Shown here piece by piece: positions 17,489 through 25,812 of a DNA stretch of 64,000 nucleotides. The position numbers were made by a program, and so were the translations under genes. The number at the start of each line of letters is the position of its first letter. The first letter of the stretch is position 1. Location: assembly GCF_017599305.1 (NCBI RefSeq), contig NZ_JAGFWR010000004.1, positions 339,824-403,823 of the forward strand, given 5' to 3'. The notes under the pieces were generated by a model, which was given only the letters and a program-made list of their open reading frames with translations, ran no database searches and was not told the origin of the DNA. Source of the DNA: Micromonospora antibiotica (GTDB lineage: Bacteria > Actinomycetota > Actinomycetes > Mycobacteriales > Micromonosporaceae).

Positions 17489-18619
17489 TCACCGGGTCGG
17501 CTCCGGCAAGGGAAACGGTTGGTACGAGTGGGTGTCCCGGTCGAACGAAAAGACCGTCCACCGCCCCGGATCCGACGCCGCCAGGCGGGCACCCAACGCC
17601 AGCGAGATCGCCACCGAGCCGCTGAGGAACACCGCGTACCGGCCGGTGCGGGCCGCACTCGGCAACGCGGCGGCCAGCCACTCCCGGCGGGCCTGCTCCA
17701 CCACCCCCGTGTAGGTGACCGCGTCCTCGGCCAGCACCGAACCCGCGCTCCGCAGTATCAGCAGATGGCCGATGGCGTGTTGTCGGCAGGTTTCCCGTAC
17801 CGGATCGGTGAACTGCCGCCCGAAACCCTGCAGGTCCAGCGCGAGCGCCGCCCGCGACGGATCCCCACCCGCAATAGCCTCCACGCTCGCCGTCAACGGT
17901 GTCGTAGCCGACTCGGTGGCCCGCAACGCCGTCGCCGCGAAGTACGGGGGAGACCCGTCGGCTTGGCGGACGGCGTGGACCCGCACCTCACGCGAATGGG
18001 TGTGACCCAGCCGGGCCCCGAACCAGAACGCCAGATGCAGCGGCATCGTCGGGATCAGATTGACCCGGGTCGCCTCCGGCGTCAGCCGCTGCGCCAGCAT
18101 CAACGCGTTGAACGTCTCATCCGCCAGGCCCTCGACCCGGTTCTTGTCGACCGCAGGATCGCCGGACAGGGTGACCGCCGTCGCCACCGTCACCGCACAC
18201 GTCGACCGGCTGAACTCCTCGGCCTGCTGCTCGTACTGCCGGGCCCGAGCCAGCCCGCGTCCGGCATCGCGTGCGGTCGCCACGATCCCCACCTGCACCC
18301 GCACCTGCCGTTGCGCCCGCTCGCGGAGGCCGAAACCGGCCACCAGCAACGCCGTCCCGGCCAGGCTGCCCACCACGAACCACCACCGGCCGGCCGACTC
18401 ACCGACCACCACCGACTTGGCCGCCTCGACCCCGAGACCACCGGCCAGCGCGCCGCCGACCGCCACCGCCGCCGTCCCGTCCGACAACGCCGCCCGCAGC
18501 CCGCCGGCCCAGCCGCCCCGGTCACCGCCCGAACGGCCGCCCGCCCGGCCCGCCCGGCCGCCGCCGGTGGCCGAACCGAACACCGTCAGCCCCGGGCCCT
18601 CCCAGCGATCATCCGTCAC
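17489..18619 (-). CDS. Membrane-anchored SAVED-domain effector (TM-SAVED)
   Basis: A protein of about 376 aa with a glycine-rich N-terminus and two hydrophobic segments (AAVAVGGALAGGLGVEAAKS and RWWFVVGSLAGTALLVAGFG), then a short helical region. Its C-terminal domain, from about residue 185, fits the SAVED fold: NLIPTMPLHLAFWFGARLG, HAIGHLLILRSAGSV, RYAVFLSGSVAISLALGARL and a WTVFSFDR ending. SAVED domains bind cyclic oligonucleotides in CBASS and type III CRISPR. Here it would sense Cas10 products and disturb the membrane. GTG 18619 is the likely start. It is divergent from the CARF-like gene across 150 bp. Confidence 0.78.
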   Translation of the reverse strand: MTDDRWEGPGLTVFGSATGGGRAGRAGGRSGGDRGGWAGGLRAALSDGTAAVAVGGALAGGLGVEAAKSVVVGESAGRWWFVVGSLAGTALLVAGFGLRERAQRQVRVQVGIVATARDAGRGLARARQYEQQAEEFSRSTCAVTVATAVTLSGDPAVDKNRVEGLADETFNALMLAQRLTPEATRVNLIPTMPLHLAFWFGARLGHTHSREVRVHAVRQADGSPPYFAATALRATESATTPLTASVEAIAGGDPSRAALALDLQGFGRQFTDPVRETCRQHAIGHLLILRSAGSVLAEDAVTYTGVVEQARREWLAAALPSAARTGRYAVFLSGSVAISLALGARLAASDPGRWTVFSFDRDTHSYQPFPLPEPTR

Positions 18620-18769
18620 CGTGCCATCATCGGCGCCAGCACACCACTGTGGAACCCGCCGCCAGGCAGGTCCGCCATCGGATACCCGACACAACCGCCC
18701 CGACCGCCGCCCCGCTGGTAACGTCGTCCGGCTCGGCACCATCGTCGAATCCAACCGAATAGGACGGCT

Positions 18770-21196
18770 GTGTCTGCCCACACTGTCTACGTGCTGCACA
18801 TCGTCGGCCACGCCGATCTGGGCGTACATCCCTCGGACCCGACAGTCGCCGCCGACCTGCTCAAGCGGCTCGCCCGGCCGCTGGTCGACGACACCCGCAA
18901 CGGTGAGATCCTGCTGCTGCGCACCCCGGCGCAGACCACCGGGGACACCGCGCCGCTCGCCGCCGCGCTCACCGCCCTGCGGGCCGACCCCGACACGGCC
19001 GCTGTCGCCGTACACCTGGTGCTGGTCAGCACCGCGATGGTCGCCCCGATCGCCACCGCGATCCGCGATGCCCTCCGCCACCGACCCGACCTGTACGGCA
19101 GGCACCTCGCCGCGGCCACGGTCGCCGAAGCCGCCAGCCTCGCCGAGGCCGACATCGCCGCCGCCGTCACCCGCATCCTCCGCACCCGCGCCGAACCTGG
19201 ACCCGACACCGACCACCCCGCGACCGACCGCACCGCGAAGCGACGAGCCGATCGGGCGTACGTCGTCTGGGGCAGCGGCGCCACCCAAGCCGCCCTCGGC
19301 GCGCTCGACGCCGTGATCGACGCCGGCCTGCCCTGGTCGCTGATCCGCATCGGCCCGACCGTCGCGCCCCGGCACGCCATCTACGACCCCACCGACGCCC
19401 TCCCCATCGACCCGGTCGTGCCGCTGCTGCGCCGCTGGCGCTACCACGACCTGCTGCGCGACCTCGCCGACACCGGCCAGCTCACCCTCACCGCCGCACA
19501 ACAGCGCATCATCGACGCCGAAGCCGACCACTACGGCCAGGCACACACCGCCCCCACCGCCGACCGGATGCGGGCGCTGATGGCCGCCGCGCTGCTACGC
19601 GGCGACGGCAGCAGCGGATTCGCGGTACGCGCCTACATCCTGCGCCGCTATCAGGAACTGCGGGCATCCGACGACTCCCCGATCGACCTGATCGACTGGG
19701 CACAGCGGCGCACGGGGCCGCGGATCGCCACCCTCGGCGAGATGCTGCGGATCGTCCGCAACGAACGCCAGGACCCCACCGTGCTCGCCGCCAAGAACGC
19801 ACCCAGCGGCCGGTGGCTCGGCTCCACCATCGCCAAACAGCTCAACGAGATGGGCAAAGCCAGCGCGCACGAACTCGCCCCACCGCAGCCGGCGATGCTC
19901 GCCGCCCTACGCCGGCATCTCGCCGAGCACGACACCCCACCGGTCGACACCGACCCGCACCCGGCCCCACCGGGGTTCGGACCGCTGCCTCTGGTGCCCG
20001 CCGACACCGTCTGCTACCTCACCATCCTCGGCCACCCACCCCGCGACGGCAGCCCGTTCATCGTCGAACAGGTCGCCGCCGCCGCAGCAGACCCGAAACG
20101 ACGCGACAACCTCGATCCCGCGGTCCGGACCTACCTCGGGGTGCCGGCCGGGCACCCGGTGGCGGTGAACGCCGTCATCCTCGGCACCGCGTCGGGCACC
20201 TATCCGCACGCCCTCGACTGCGCCGACCGGCTGCGGACCGCCGGCCACACCGCCGTCGCCGCCCCGATCACCGACGTCGGCGTCCCCACCGACGACCCGG
20301 CGGCCTTCACCGAGCAGGCCGCCGCCGAACTACTGCGCCAGCACCTCGGACCGGAAACCGGGGCGGTCGTGCTGATCCCCACCGGCCCGAAGGAACACGT
20401 CCTGACCCTGCTCGCCGCCGCGCAGCGGGCCGCCGCGGTCCGTGGCATACCGCTGTTCCTGCGCCAACTCGTCACCGACAACCGGGACGTGCCCACCGCC
20501 GGCACTCACCGACTACCGCTGCGCTTCGGCACCGACCAGGCCATCCTCACCGCCGCCGGCCACGCCCTCGACATCGCCGAACTCGACACCGCCGCCCGGC
20601 TGCTCGGCACTCTCACCGTCGGGCAGCCGCTGAGCGCCCGCGCGCTGGGCCTGTCCGATGCGCTGCGCTGCACCACCACGCGCCTGCGTAGCTGGCCGGT
20701 CCAGATCCAGCAGACGGCCACCGCCACAGAAGACCTCACCATCCGCATGATCGCCGAACGGATCGACGTGTGGGCTTCGCTGCCCGGCGTCGACACCGAC
20801 ACCGCGACCGCAATGCGAGCGATCGTCGGTGCCTGCGCCAGCGTCGAGAACTCCCTCGACAACAACCAGATCAAGAACGGGATGCGGCAGAGGCTGCTGC
20901 GGCCGCTGTTCGAGACCCGCAACCGGCTGCCGATCACCCACGGCGACGGCCCGTTCGACGCCGGGACGCTGACCGACCTGATCCGGCAACGCTCCGACGG
21001 ACAGCAGCACACCGTCAGCGGACTGCTGACCGCGATGGCCGACGCCGCCCGGGACGCCCTCGGTGGCCGGCCCGGCAGTGGTCCACGGCTGGTCGATCTG
21101 CTCGCCGGGCTGCGGGCCGACGTCCAGGCGCTGCGCGACGACGAACACGTCCGCCGGGCCAATGAACTGGCCAGAACGGTCATGTCGGAGGGATGA
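18770..21196 (+). CDS. Large duplicated CARF-like type III accessory protein
   Basis: An 808-aa protein with no nuclease motif I can see. Two parallel halves each hold Rossmann-like units: VYVLHIVGHADLG matches VCYLTILGHPPRDG, and AYVVWGSGATQAALGALDAV matches AVVLIPTGPKEHVLTLLAAA, the latter like the ligand loop of CARF domains. A helical region (AYILRRYQELRASDD and neighbours) separates them and another ends the protein. This suggests a single-chain, dimer-like cyclic-oligoadenylate sensor. Start GTG 18770. Position beside a type III-D operon and a SAVED gene supports an accessory role. The effector activity is unknown. Confidence 0.62.
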   Translation: MSAHTVYVLHIVGHADLGVHPSDPTVAADLLKRLARPLVDDTRNGEILLLRTPAQTTGDTAPLAAALTALRADPDTAAVAVHLVLVSTAMVAPIATAIRDALRHRPDLYGRHLAAATVAEAASLAEADIAAAVTRILRTRAEPGPDTDHPATDRTAKRRADRAYVVWGSGATQAALGALDAVIDAGLPWSLIRIGPTVAPRHAIYDPTDALPIDPVVPLLRRWRYHDLLRDLADTGQLTLTAAQQRIIDAEADHYGQAHTAPTADRMRALMAAALLRGDGSSGFAVRAYILRRYQELRASDDSPIDLIDWAQRRTGPRIATLGEMLRIVRNERQDPTVLAAKNAPSGRWLGSTIAKQLNEMGKASAHELAPPQPAMLAALRRHLAEHDTPPVDTDPHPAPPGFGPLPLVPADTVCYLTILGHPPRDGSPFIVEQVAAAAADPKRRDNLDPAVRTYLGVPAGHPVAVNAVILGTASGTYPHALDCADRLRTAGHTAVAAPITDVGVPTDDPAAFTEQAAAELLRQHLGPETGAVVLIPTGPKEHVLTLLAAAQRAAAVRGIPLFLRQLVTDNRDVPTAGTHRLPLRFGTDQAILTAAGHALDIAELDTAARLLGTLTVGQPLSARALGLSDALRCTTTRLRSWPVQIQQTATATEDLTIRMIAERIDVWASLPGVDTDTATAMRAIVGACASVENSLDNNQIKNGMRQRLLRPLFETRNRLPITHGDGPFDAGTLTDLIRQRSDGQQHTVSGLLTAMADAARDALGGRPGSGPRLVDLLAGLRADVQALRDDEHVRRANELARTVMSEG

Positions 21197-21218
21197 CGGG
21201 CGACGGTAGGCGAACGCC

Positions 21219-21253
21219 GGGCTCCGGTGCAGCGGAACGTCCCACCGGAGCCC
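21219..21253. terminator. Bidirectional terminator hairpin
   Basis: An 11-bp perfect stem (GGGCTCCGGTG with CACCGGAGCCC) and a 13-nt loop lie in the 67-bp gap between the convergent ends of the CARF-like gene and the type III-D operon. The position suits termination in both directions. Confidence 0.75.
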
Positions 21254-21263
21254 AGCGACTGAG

Positions 21264-23579
21264 TCAATGGCGTCGGTTGTTGCGCCCGCCCCGGGAACCG
21301 CCACCTCGCCGGTCGGCTGGCGGCTTCGTGGTGGGGTCGTACGGCAGCGGCAGCGAGTCCGGTGCGGACAGCTCACCGAGGGGGAGCCGTCGGCCACGAC
21401 TACTGTCGCGCCGGTTGCCGATCTTGTCGTTGGCGACCCACCAGTCGTAGGTGGTGGCGCGCGGGGCGATCCCGGCTTCCTGATTCCCACCCCCGCCGAC
21501 GGGACCAAACCGGGGGTAGTGCACCGGTAGACCGGCGAACCCGTACGCCGCGTTGAGGAACCCGTCCCGCACGTCGGGCATGCGCTGCCGCAACATGCTG
21601 TCATAGGCGACAGCCAGCTGGCGGGGTGCCCCGGCGTCATCCGGCGCGGGTGCCAGCGACAGCGTGCGGTAACGGTCCAGCAGCCGGTCGCGGGTGAACA
21701 ACCGGCAGCCAGCCCAGTCGACTTCGACCTGCACCGCGCCGAAGCCCAGCGGCTTGCCCAGTCCAAGCTTGAGACAGGCCCCAGTGGGCAGCGACAGCAA
21801 CCACAGGAGCGCGGCCAGTTCCATCCGACTGAGGTTGTCGACCTGCAGGGTCAGCCGGAACGTGACGCCGGGCTTCACCCAACTCGACACTCTGGTGGCG
21901 ACATCCCTGCTTGTGCCGGCAGGTGCGATGTACTCCCGGTAGCGGCGCCGTCCGCCGATTCGCAGGGGCCGCAGTGGATCACTTTCCTCCTCCGCTTGCG
22001 GCATCCAGTACGTTTCCGCGTCCTGCGCGCCGTCCAGCACCTCGGCATGCGTCAGGTATGTCTTTCGGCCCCGTAGCCGGCGGGTGTCCTCGGCATCCGG
22101 AAAGCCCTGCGACGGATGGCGGCGCGCGTTTCGCAGCGGCCCGCCGTCGTGGTCGCCCAGATAGAACAGGAACTGGGACGGCTTGGGCGAGTTGAGCGCG
22201 ACCAGGGTCAACGGTCGGTCGAGTTTTTGGATGGCGTCGGTGCGGAGCGCGTCGCCACCGTCGGGTGGCAGCACCCGCAGATGCCCCCGGTGGGCCACTC
22301 CGTCGTCGTCGCGACCCTGGCGGACCCAGCCGAACACCCGGTCGGCGGGGGAGAGCAGGGTACGTTCGGTTGCCGGCCGGTGCGACGCCGGCAGGCTCGT
22401 TACCGGTGCCCCCGGGAACGGCTTGCGTCCGATCAACGCCGGGTACAGCCCGGTCGGTGCACCGTTATCGTCGAACTCGATGTAGAGGGTGTCCCAGACT
22501 CGCAGTCTCTTCCACCGCTCTACGTCCCACACGTAGCCGCCGTAAAGCCTCTTGAGATTCGCCTCGGTGTCGTGCGCCCGATCATAGGAGTCGATCACCG
22601 CAGTCCAGCCTTCGAGTAACGGCTCGCCAACGTCGATGTAGTCGTCGTCCAGGTCGGCAGCGCCATCGTCGTCGAGGACTTCGGTGACGACGAGCCGCTC
22701 GTCGTGCTTGTTCTTGCCGCCGGCAGGGAAGGTGCTGCCGGTCCAGTGCACCACCCCCCGCACCCGGACCAACGGATGGTCCTCGATGTGCGGACCGGGC
22801 CGAGGGTCCCGGTCGCGGATCTCTTCTGCCCGGACGAGTGGGACGAGTTTGCCTGGCTCGGCGTACGCGGCGACCCGCCAGAACAGAAAATCACGGCGCT
22901 GGTGCCGGGCCAGGTAAATCCACGCGTCGACTTCCCGACCACGTTCCTCGCTGCACCGGGGAGGGTTCGGGCCGTCGAAGTGTCTCGACCGCCCACGGCA
23001 ACCGCCGGGCCGATGGCAGGCCAGCCGCCGAGGTAGCCATGCCGCCGGATGAACCTCGTCCGACTCACGACCTGTCGGCTGCAACGATCGGATGACCTGC
23101 AGCCGGACGGTGCCGTCGCCAATCGAGTCGACCACGGCCGGTCGTAGCTGCAACGCCGACGTGTCGGCCGTGGCCCGGATCGCCAACTGCTGGTCATGGC
23201 CGGCGAACACCCCGAAGCGGGAGTTGGTGATCGCCTCGTACGCCGACCGCAACGCCCCCTTGACCGCAGAACCGGCCAGCACCGGCCGACCGGCATGGTC
23301 GACCCGCACCGGCAGCGGCGCGTCAGCACCATCTGCCGCGCGCCGCCCGTGGTCCGGGATCAACATCGGAGTACGGGTGGTGATCTCTATCGCGATCGTC
23401 CCGCTCCACCTCATGCTGTCGTACCGGTCGTGGCCGGCCGGCGGTCCGTCCCGCAGCGGCTCGGGCAGATCGTCGCGGTCCGGGATCGGGACGAAGCCGT
23501 ACGGGTTGAGGAAACTCCGTTCGGCCTCAGTCAACTTTCTTGGGCCTGTGGCACCGATGGGCAGCTGCTGGTTACTCAT
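21264..23579 (-). CDS. Large RAMP subunit (TIGR03986-like, type III-D)
   Basis: A 771-aa RAMP-family protein, the last gene of the III-D operon. An N-terminal Cas7-like unit has IEITTRTPMLIPD and VLAGSAVKGALRSAYEAITNSRFGVF, the usual 'pGSslKGalR' element. A second ferredoxin-like unit near the C-terminus has NLSRMELAALLWLLSL and LKLGLGKPLGFGAVQVEV, a glycine-rich loop. The pattern fits the large RAMP (TIGR03986) that accompanies csx19 in III-D systems. The C-terminus is basic and glycine-rich. ATG 23579 overlaps the csx19 stop (ATGA). Confidence 0.82.
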   Translation of the reverse strand: MSNQQLPIGATGPRKLTEAERSFLNPYGFVPIPDRDDLPEPLRDGPPAGHDRYDSMRWSGTIAIEITTRTPMLIPDHGRRAADGADAPLPVRVDHAGRPVLAGSAVKGALRSAYEAITNSRFGVFAGHDQQLAIRATADTSALQLRPAVVDSIGDGTVRLQVIRSLQPTGRESDEVHPAAWLPRRLACHRPGGCRGRSRHFDGPNPPRCSEERGREVDAWIYLARHQRRDFLFWRVAAYAEPGKLVPLVRAEEIRDRDPRPGPHIEDHPLVRVRGVVHWTGSTFPAGGKNKHDERLVVTEVLDDDGAADLDDDYIDVGEPLLEGWTAVIDSYDRAHDTEANLKRLYGGYVWDVERWKRLRVWDTLYIEFDDNGAPTGLYPALIGRKPFPGAPVTSLPASHRPATERTLLSPADRVFGWVRQGRDDDGVAHRGHLRVLPPDGGDALRTDAIQKLDRPLTLVALNSPKPSQFLFYLGDHDGGPLRNARRHPSQGFPDAEDTRRLRGRKTYLTHAEVLDGAQDAETYWMPQAEEESDPLRPLRIGGRRRYREYIAPAGTSRDVATRVSSWVKPGVTFRLTLQVDNLSRMELAALLWLLSLPTGACLKLGLGKPLGFGAVQVEVDWAGCRLFTRDRLLDRYRTLSLAPAPDDAGAPRQLAVAYDSMLRQRMPDVRDGFLNAAYGFAGLPVHYPRFGPVGGGGNQEAGIAPRATTYDWWVANDKIGNRRDSSRGRRLPLGELSAPDSLPLPYDPTTKPPADRRGGGSRGGRNNRRH

Positions 23580-24142
23580 CGGACGTCTCCTGCTCGACTG
23601 GTTTGCCTGGGGTGCGGTCGGGCGACCAGCCCGACCAGCCGTTCGTCGACCACGGCGGCGTTGCCGTGCCGGTCTTCCTCGACATACTCGACGGCTTGCA
23701 GCCACACCAGGTCGCCGTCGGCAGGAGCCCGACCACCGGCCGGGGTGTCGACCGGGACGTGCAGCACGCCGATCCGGGCGTCGTGCAACGCCACCCAGCC
23801 CGGGCCGGGAGCCGGACCCACCACGGTTCCCCACAGCAGCCGCTCGTGTGGCCCCAGCCCGGGGCCGCAGACCACGGCGGCGGTGCCGGACCCGGCGGAG
23901 CGGTTCCGCCAGCGCAGCTCCTCGTCGTCGGTGAACGCCCGCAACTCGAACACCCCGGTCAGGTCCAGGGCACTCCCGTCGGCGCCCCGGGGCACCCCGT
24001 CGCCGTCGAAGCGGAACCAGCGGGCGTCGGCCGGCCGGTAGCAGAACCCGATCCCCGCCGACCTGCCGTCGACGAACGCGCACAACGCCCGATCGGCTGG
24101 ACCGTGCCCCAGCTGCGAAACCGTCCGTCCTACGGTGCTCAC
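23576..24142 (-). CDS. csx19: Csx19-like type III-D protein
   Basis: A 188-aa protein assigned to Csx19 by gene position and by the pattern FELRAFTDDEELRWRN, followed by LGPHERLLWGTVV and DGDLVWLQAVEYVEED. Csx19 occurs only in III-D type operons and its role is not settled. The GTG start overlaps the tandem-cas7 stop (GTGA), and its stop overlaps the large RAMP gene, so it is tightly co-translated. There is no nuclease motif. Confidence 0.75.
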   Translation of the reverse strand: MSTVGRTVSQLGHGPADRALCAFVDGRSAGIGFCYRPADARWFRFDGDGVPRGADGSALDLTGVFELRAFTDDEELRWRNRSAGSGTAAVVCGPGLGPHERLLWGTVVGPAPGPGWVALHDARIGVLHVPVDTPAGGRAPADGDLVWLQAVEYVEEDRHGNAAVVDERLVGLVARPHPRQTSRAGDVR

Positions 24143-25812
24143 GCCCCACCTCCGGTCGTCGTCGCCAGCCAGGCTGCGGTCAGCGGCGCGGTCAACTCCT
24201 CGTCGGCGAGCACATCGGCCAGCGACCGGTCATCGAGCACGCCGAACCAGCCGGTCCGGTGCCCGGCCCGGAACGTCACCGCCGTGGCGTCGACCCGCAC
24301 CGCACCGGCCCCGCGTGTGGTGCCGTGGCCGAAACCGAGCCACCCGTCGCACAGATCCCGCAACACCAGCAGCAGCAACGCCAGCGCGGCCCGCCGGTCG
24401 TCGTCAGCGTCGGTGCCCGGCTTCGTCGGATCCCGGTCGAGCTGGTCCACCGCCAGGTCGAGGATGATCGGCTGCCATGCCTTCCCGCTGGTGTCGTGCG
24501 GCTCCACCGTCGCGAACAGCAGCGCCTCAGCCGCCCCGCCGGTCCACCGGTCCACCGCCACGTGGTGCGCGATGGTGAACCGGATCCCGCGGACCGAACC
24601 GTTGAGGTCGTCGACGGCGTGTTGCAGCCGCCCCAACGCCACCCGCTGCTCGTCCACCTTCCGTGGCGCCGGCCCGCCGTCGGCGTTCTGCCCGCCGTCG
24701 GCGGGCCTTCCGGCGTGACCGGTCGTCTCGCTGAGTCGTTGCTGCAGCAGGCGGACCGCGTCCCACTGGGCGGCCGGCATGGCGGCGGTACTGACACAGG
24801 TGGCGACCTGCAACGCGCCGCGCTGCCCGGCCGGCAGGTCCCGGTTGTCGCTGTCGCGGGCGGCGGCGGTGCCGAACAGCGCCGCCACCGGTCCCAACCC
24901 GTCGGCCCGCATCTGGTCCAGGAACGTCACCGGCGCCGCAGCACCGGTCACCGTGCGGGTGATCCGTTCGGCGTGGCTGCGCAGCACCCCCTTGATCGAG
25001 CTTCCCGGTAGCTCCAGGCGGTGACCGCCGGCCCCGTCGCGCCCGGTCAACGGAAACGCGCTGACCACGTCACCGTCCGAGCTGACCTGTACCGCCAACG
25101 GACCCTGCGGGCGCCACGGCACGACGATCCGCAGCACACCGGCCGGCACCTCGTCCGGGTCGGCAGCCGGCAGCTCGACCGGTTCCCCGCCGAGGCGCAA
25201 CGCGGCGACGATGCCAGCCCGAGTGGACAGGCGCGACTCCCGCAGTTCGGCGTCCTGCAGCCTGACCAGACCGAGCCCACGGGTGACAGCGGCCCCGACG
25301 CTGATCCCCGGACCGCGTAGCCGGGCCGCGATCGCGTGGACGAGATCCTCCGCCGTGTCCGCGTCCATGTTCTCCGGCGCGTCGACCACCATCCGGAACG
25401 CGAACCGGGTGCCGGCGGGCAGCACCTCCCGGCTGAACAGGTGCCCTCTGGCGGCCACCCCGTGCACCCGGTCGATCGACACATGGTCGCGGAGCTCGAC
25501 CTGCGGTGCGTCGACGGCCGGCTGCGGTGGGTCGACGGCCGGCGCATCGTCGACCCGTACCCAGGAGGCCTCTCCGCCGTCACCGGAGTCGCGGGACGGC
25601 AGCCCCCACAGCCGATAGTCGGGCAGGCCCTGTGCCCGCAACGCCGACCGGATCACCCCCGCAAGCGACGTCCCCGGCAGCAGTGGACGACCCGCACCGT
25701 CGCGGGCCTGCACCAGTTGTGCCGGCCCGACGTCGAGCCCACCGACGTGCAGCGGAGCCTGGGCGACGAGCGTTCCGGTCAGCTCCCACCGGCTGCTCAC
25801 CCGGCGGCTCAC
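24139..25812 (-). CDS. Tandem Cas7-like RAMP protein (type III-D)
   Basis: A 557-aa protein with two fused RAMP units. Unit one starts WELTGTLVAQAPLHVGG, with LLPGTSLAGVIRSALRAQ and the glycine-rich RGPGISVGAAVTRGLGLV. Unit two has HRLELPGSSIKGVLRSHAERI and GWLGFGHGTTRGAGAVRV. Such Cas7 repeats form the backbone of type III complexes and cut target RNA. The loop Asp was not identified with confidence (candidates: the Asp residues of RDHVSIDRV and HHVAVDRW). The GTG start at 25812 overlaps csx10 (GTGA). Confidence 0.85.
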   Translation of the reverse strand: MSRRVSSRWELTGTLVAQAPLHVGGLDVGPAQLVQARDGAGRPLLPGTSLAGVIRSALRAQGLPDYRLWGLPSRDSGDGGEASWVRVDDAPAVDPPQPAVDAPQVELRDHVSIDRVHGVAARGHLFSREVLPAGTRFAFRMVVDAPENMDADTAEDLVHAIAARLRGPGISVGAAVTRGLGLVRLQDAELRESRLSTRAGIVAALRLGGEPVELPAADPDEVPAGVLRIVVPWRPQGPLAVQVSSDGDVVSAFPLTGRDGAGGHRLELPGSSIKGVLRSHAERITRTVTGAAAPVTFLDQMRADGLGPVAALFGTAAARDSDNRDLPAGQRGALQVATCVSTAAMPAAQWDAVRLLQQRLSETTGHAGRPADGGQNADGGPAPRKVDEQRVALGRLQHAVDDLNGSVRGIRFTIAHHVAVDRWTGGAAEALLFATVEPHDTSGKAWQPIILDLAVDQLDRDPTKPGTDADDDRRAALALLLLVLRDLCDGWLGFGHGTTRGAGAVRVDATAVTFRAGHRTGWFGVLDDRSLADVLADEELTAPLTAAWLATTTGGGA

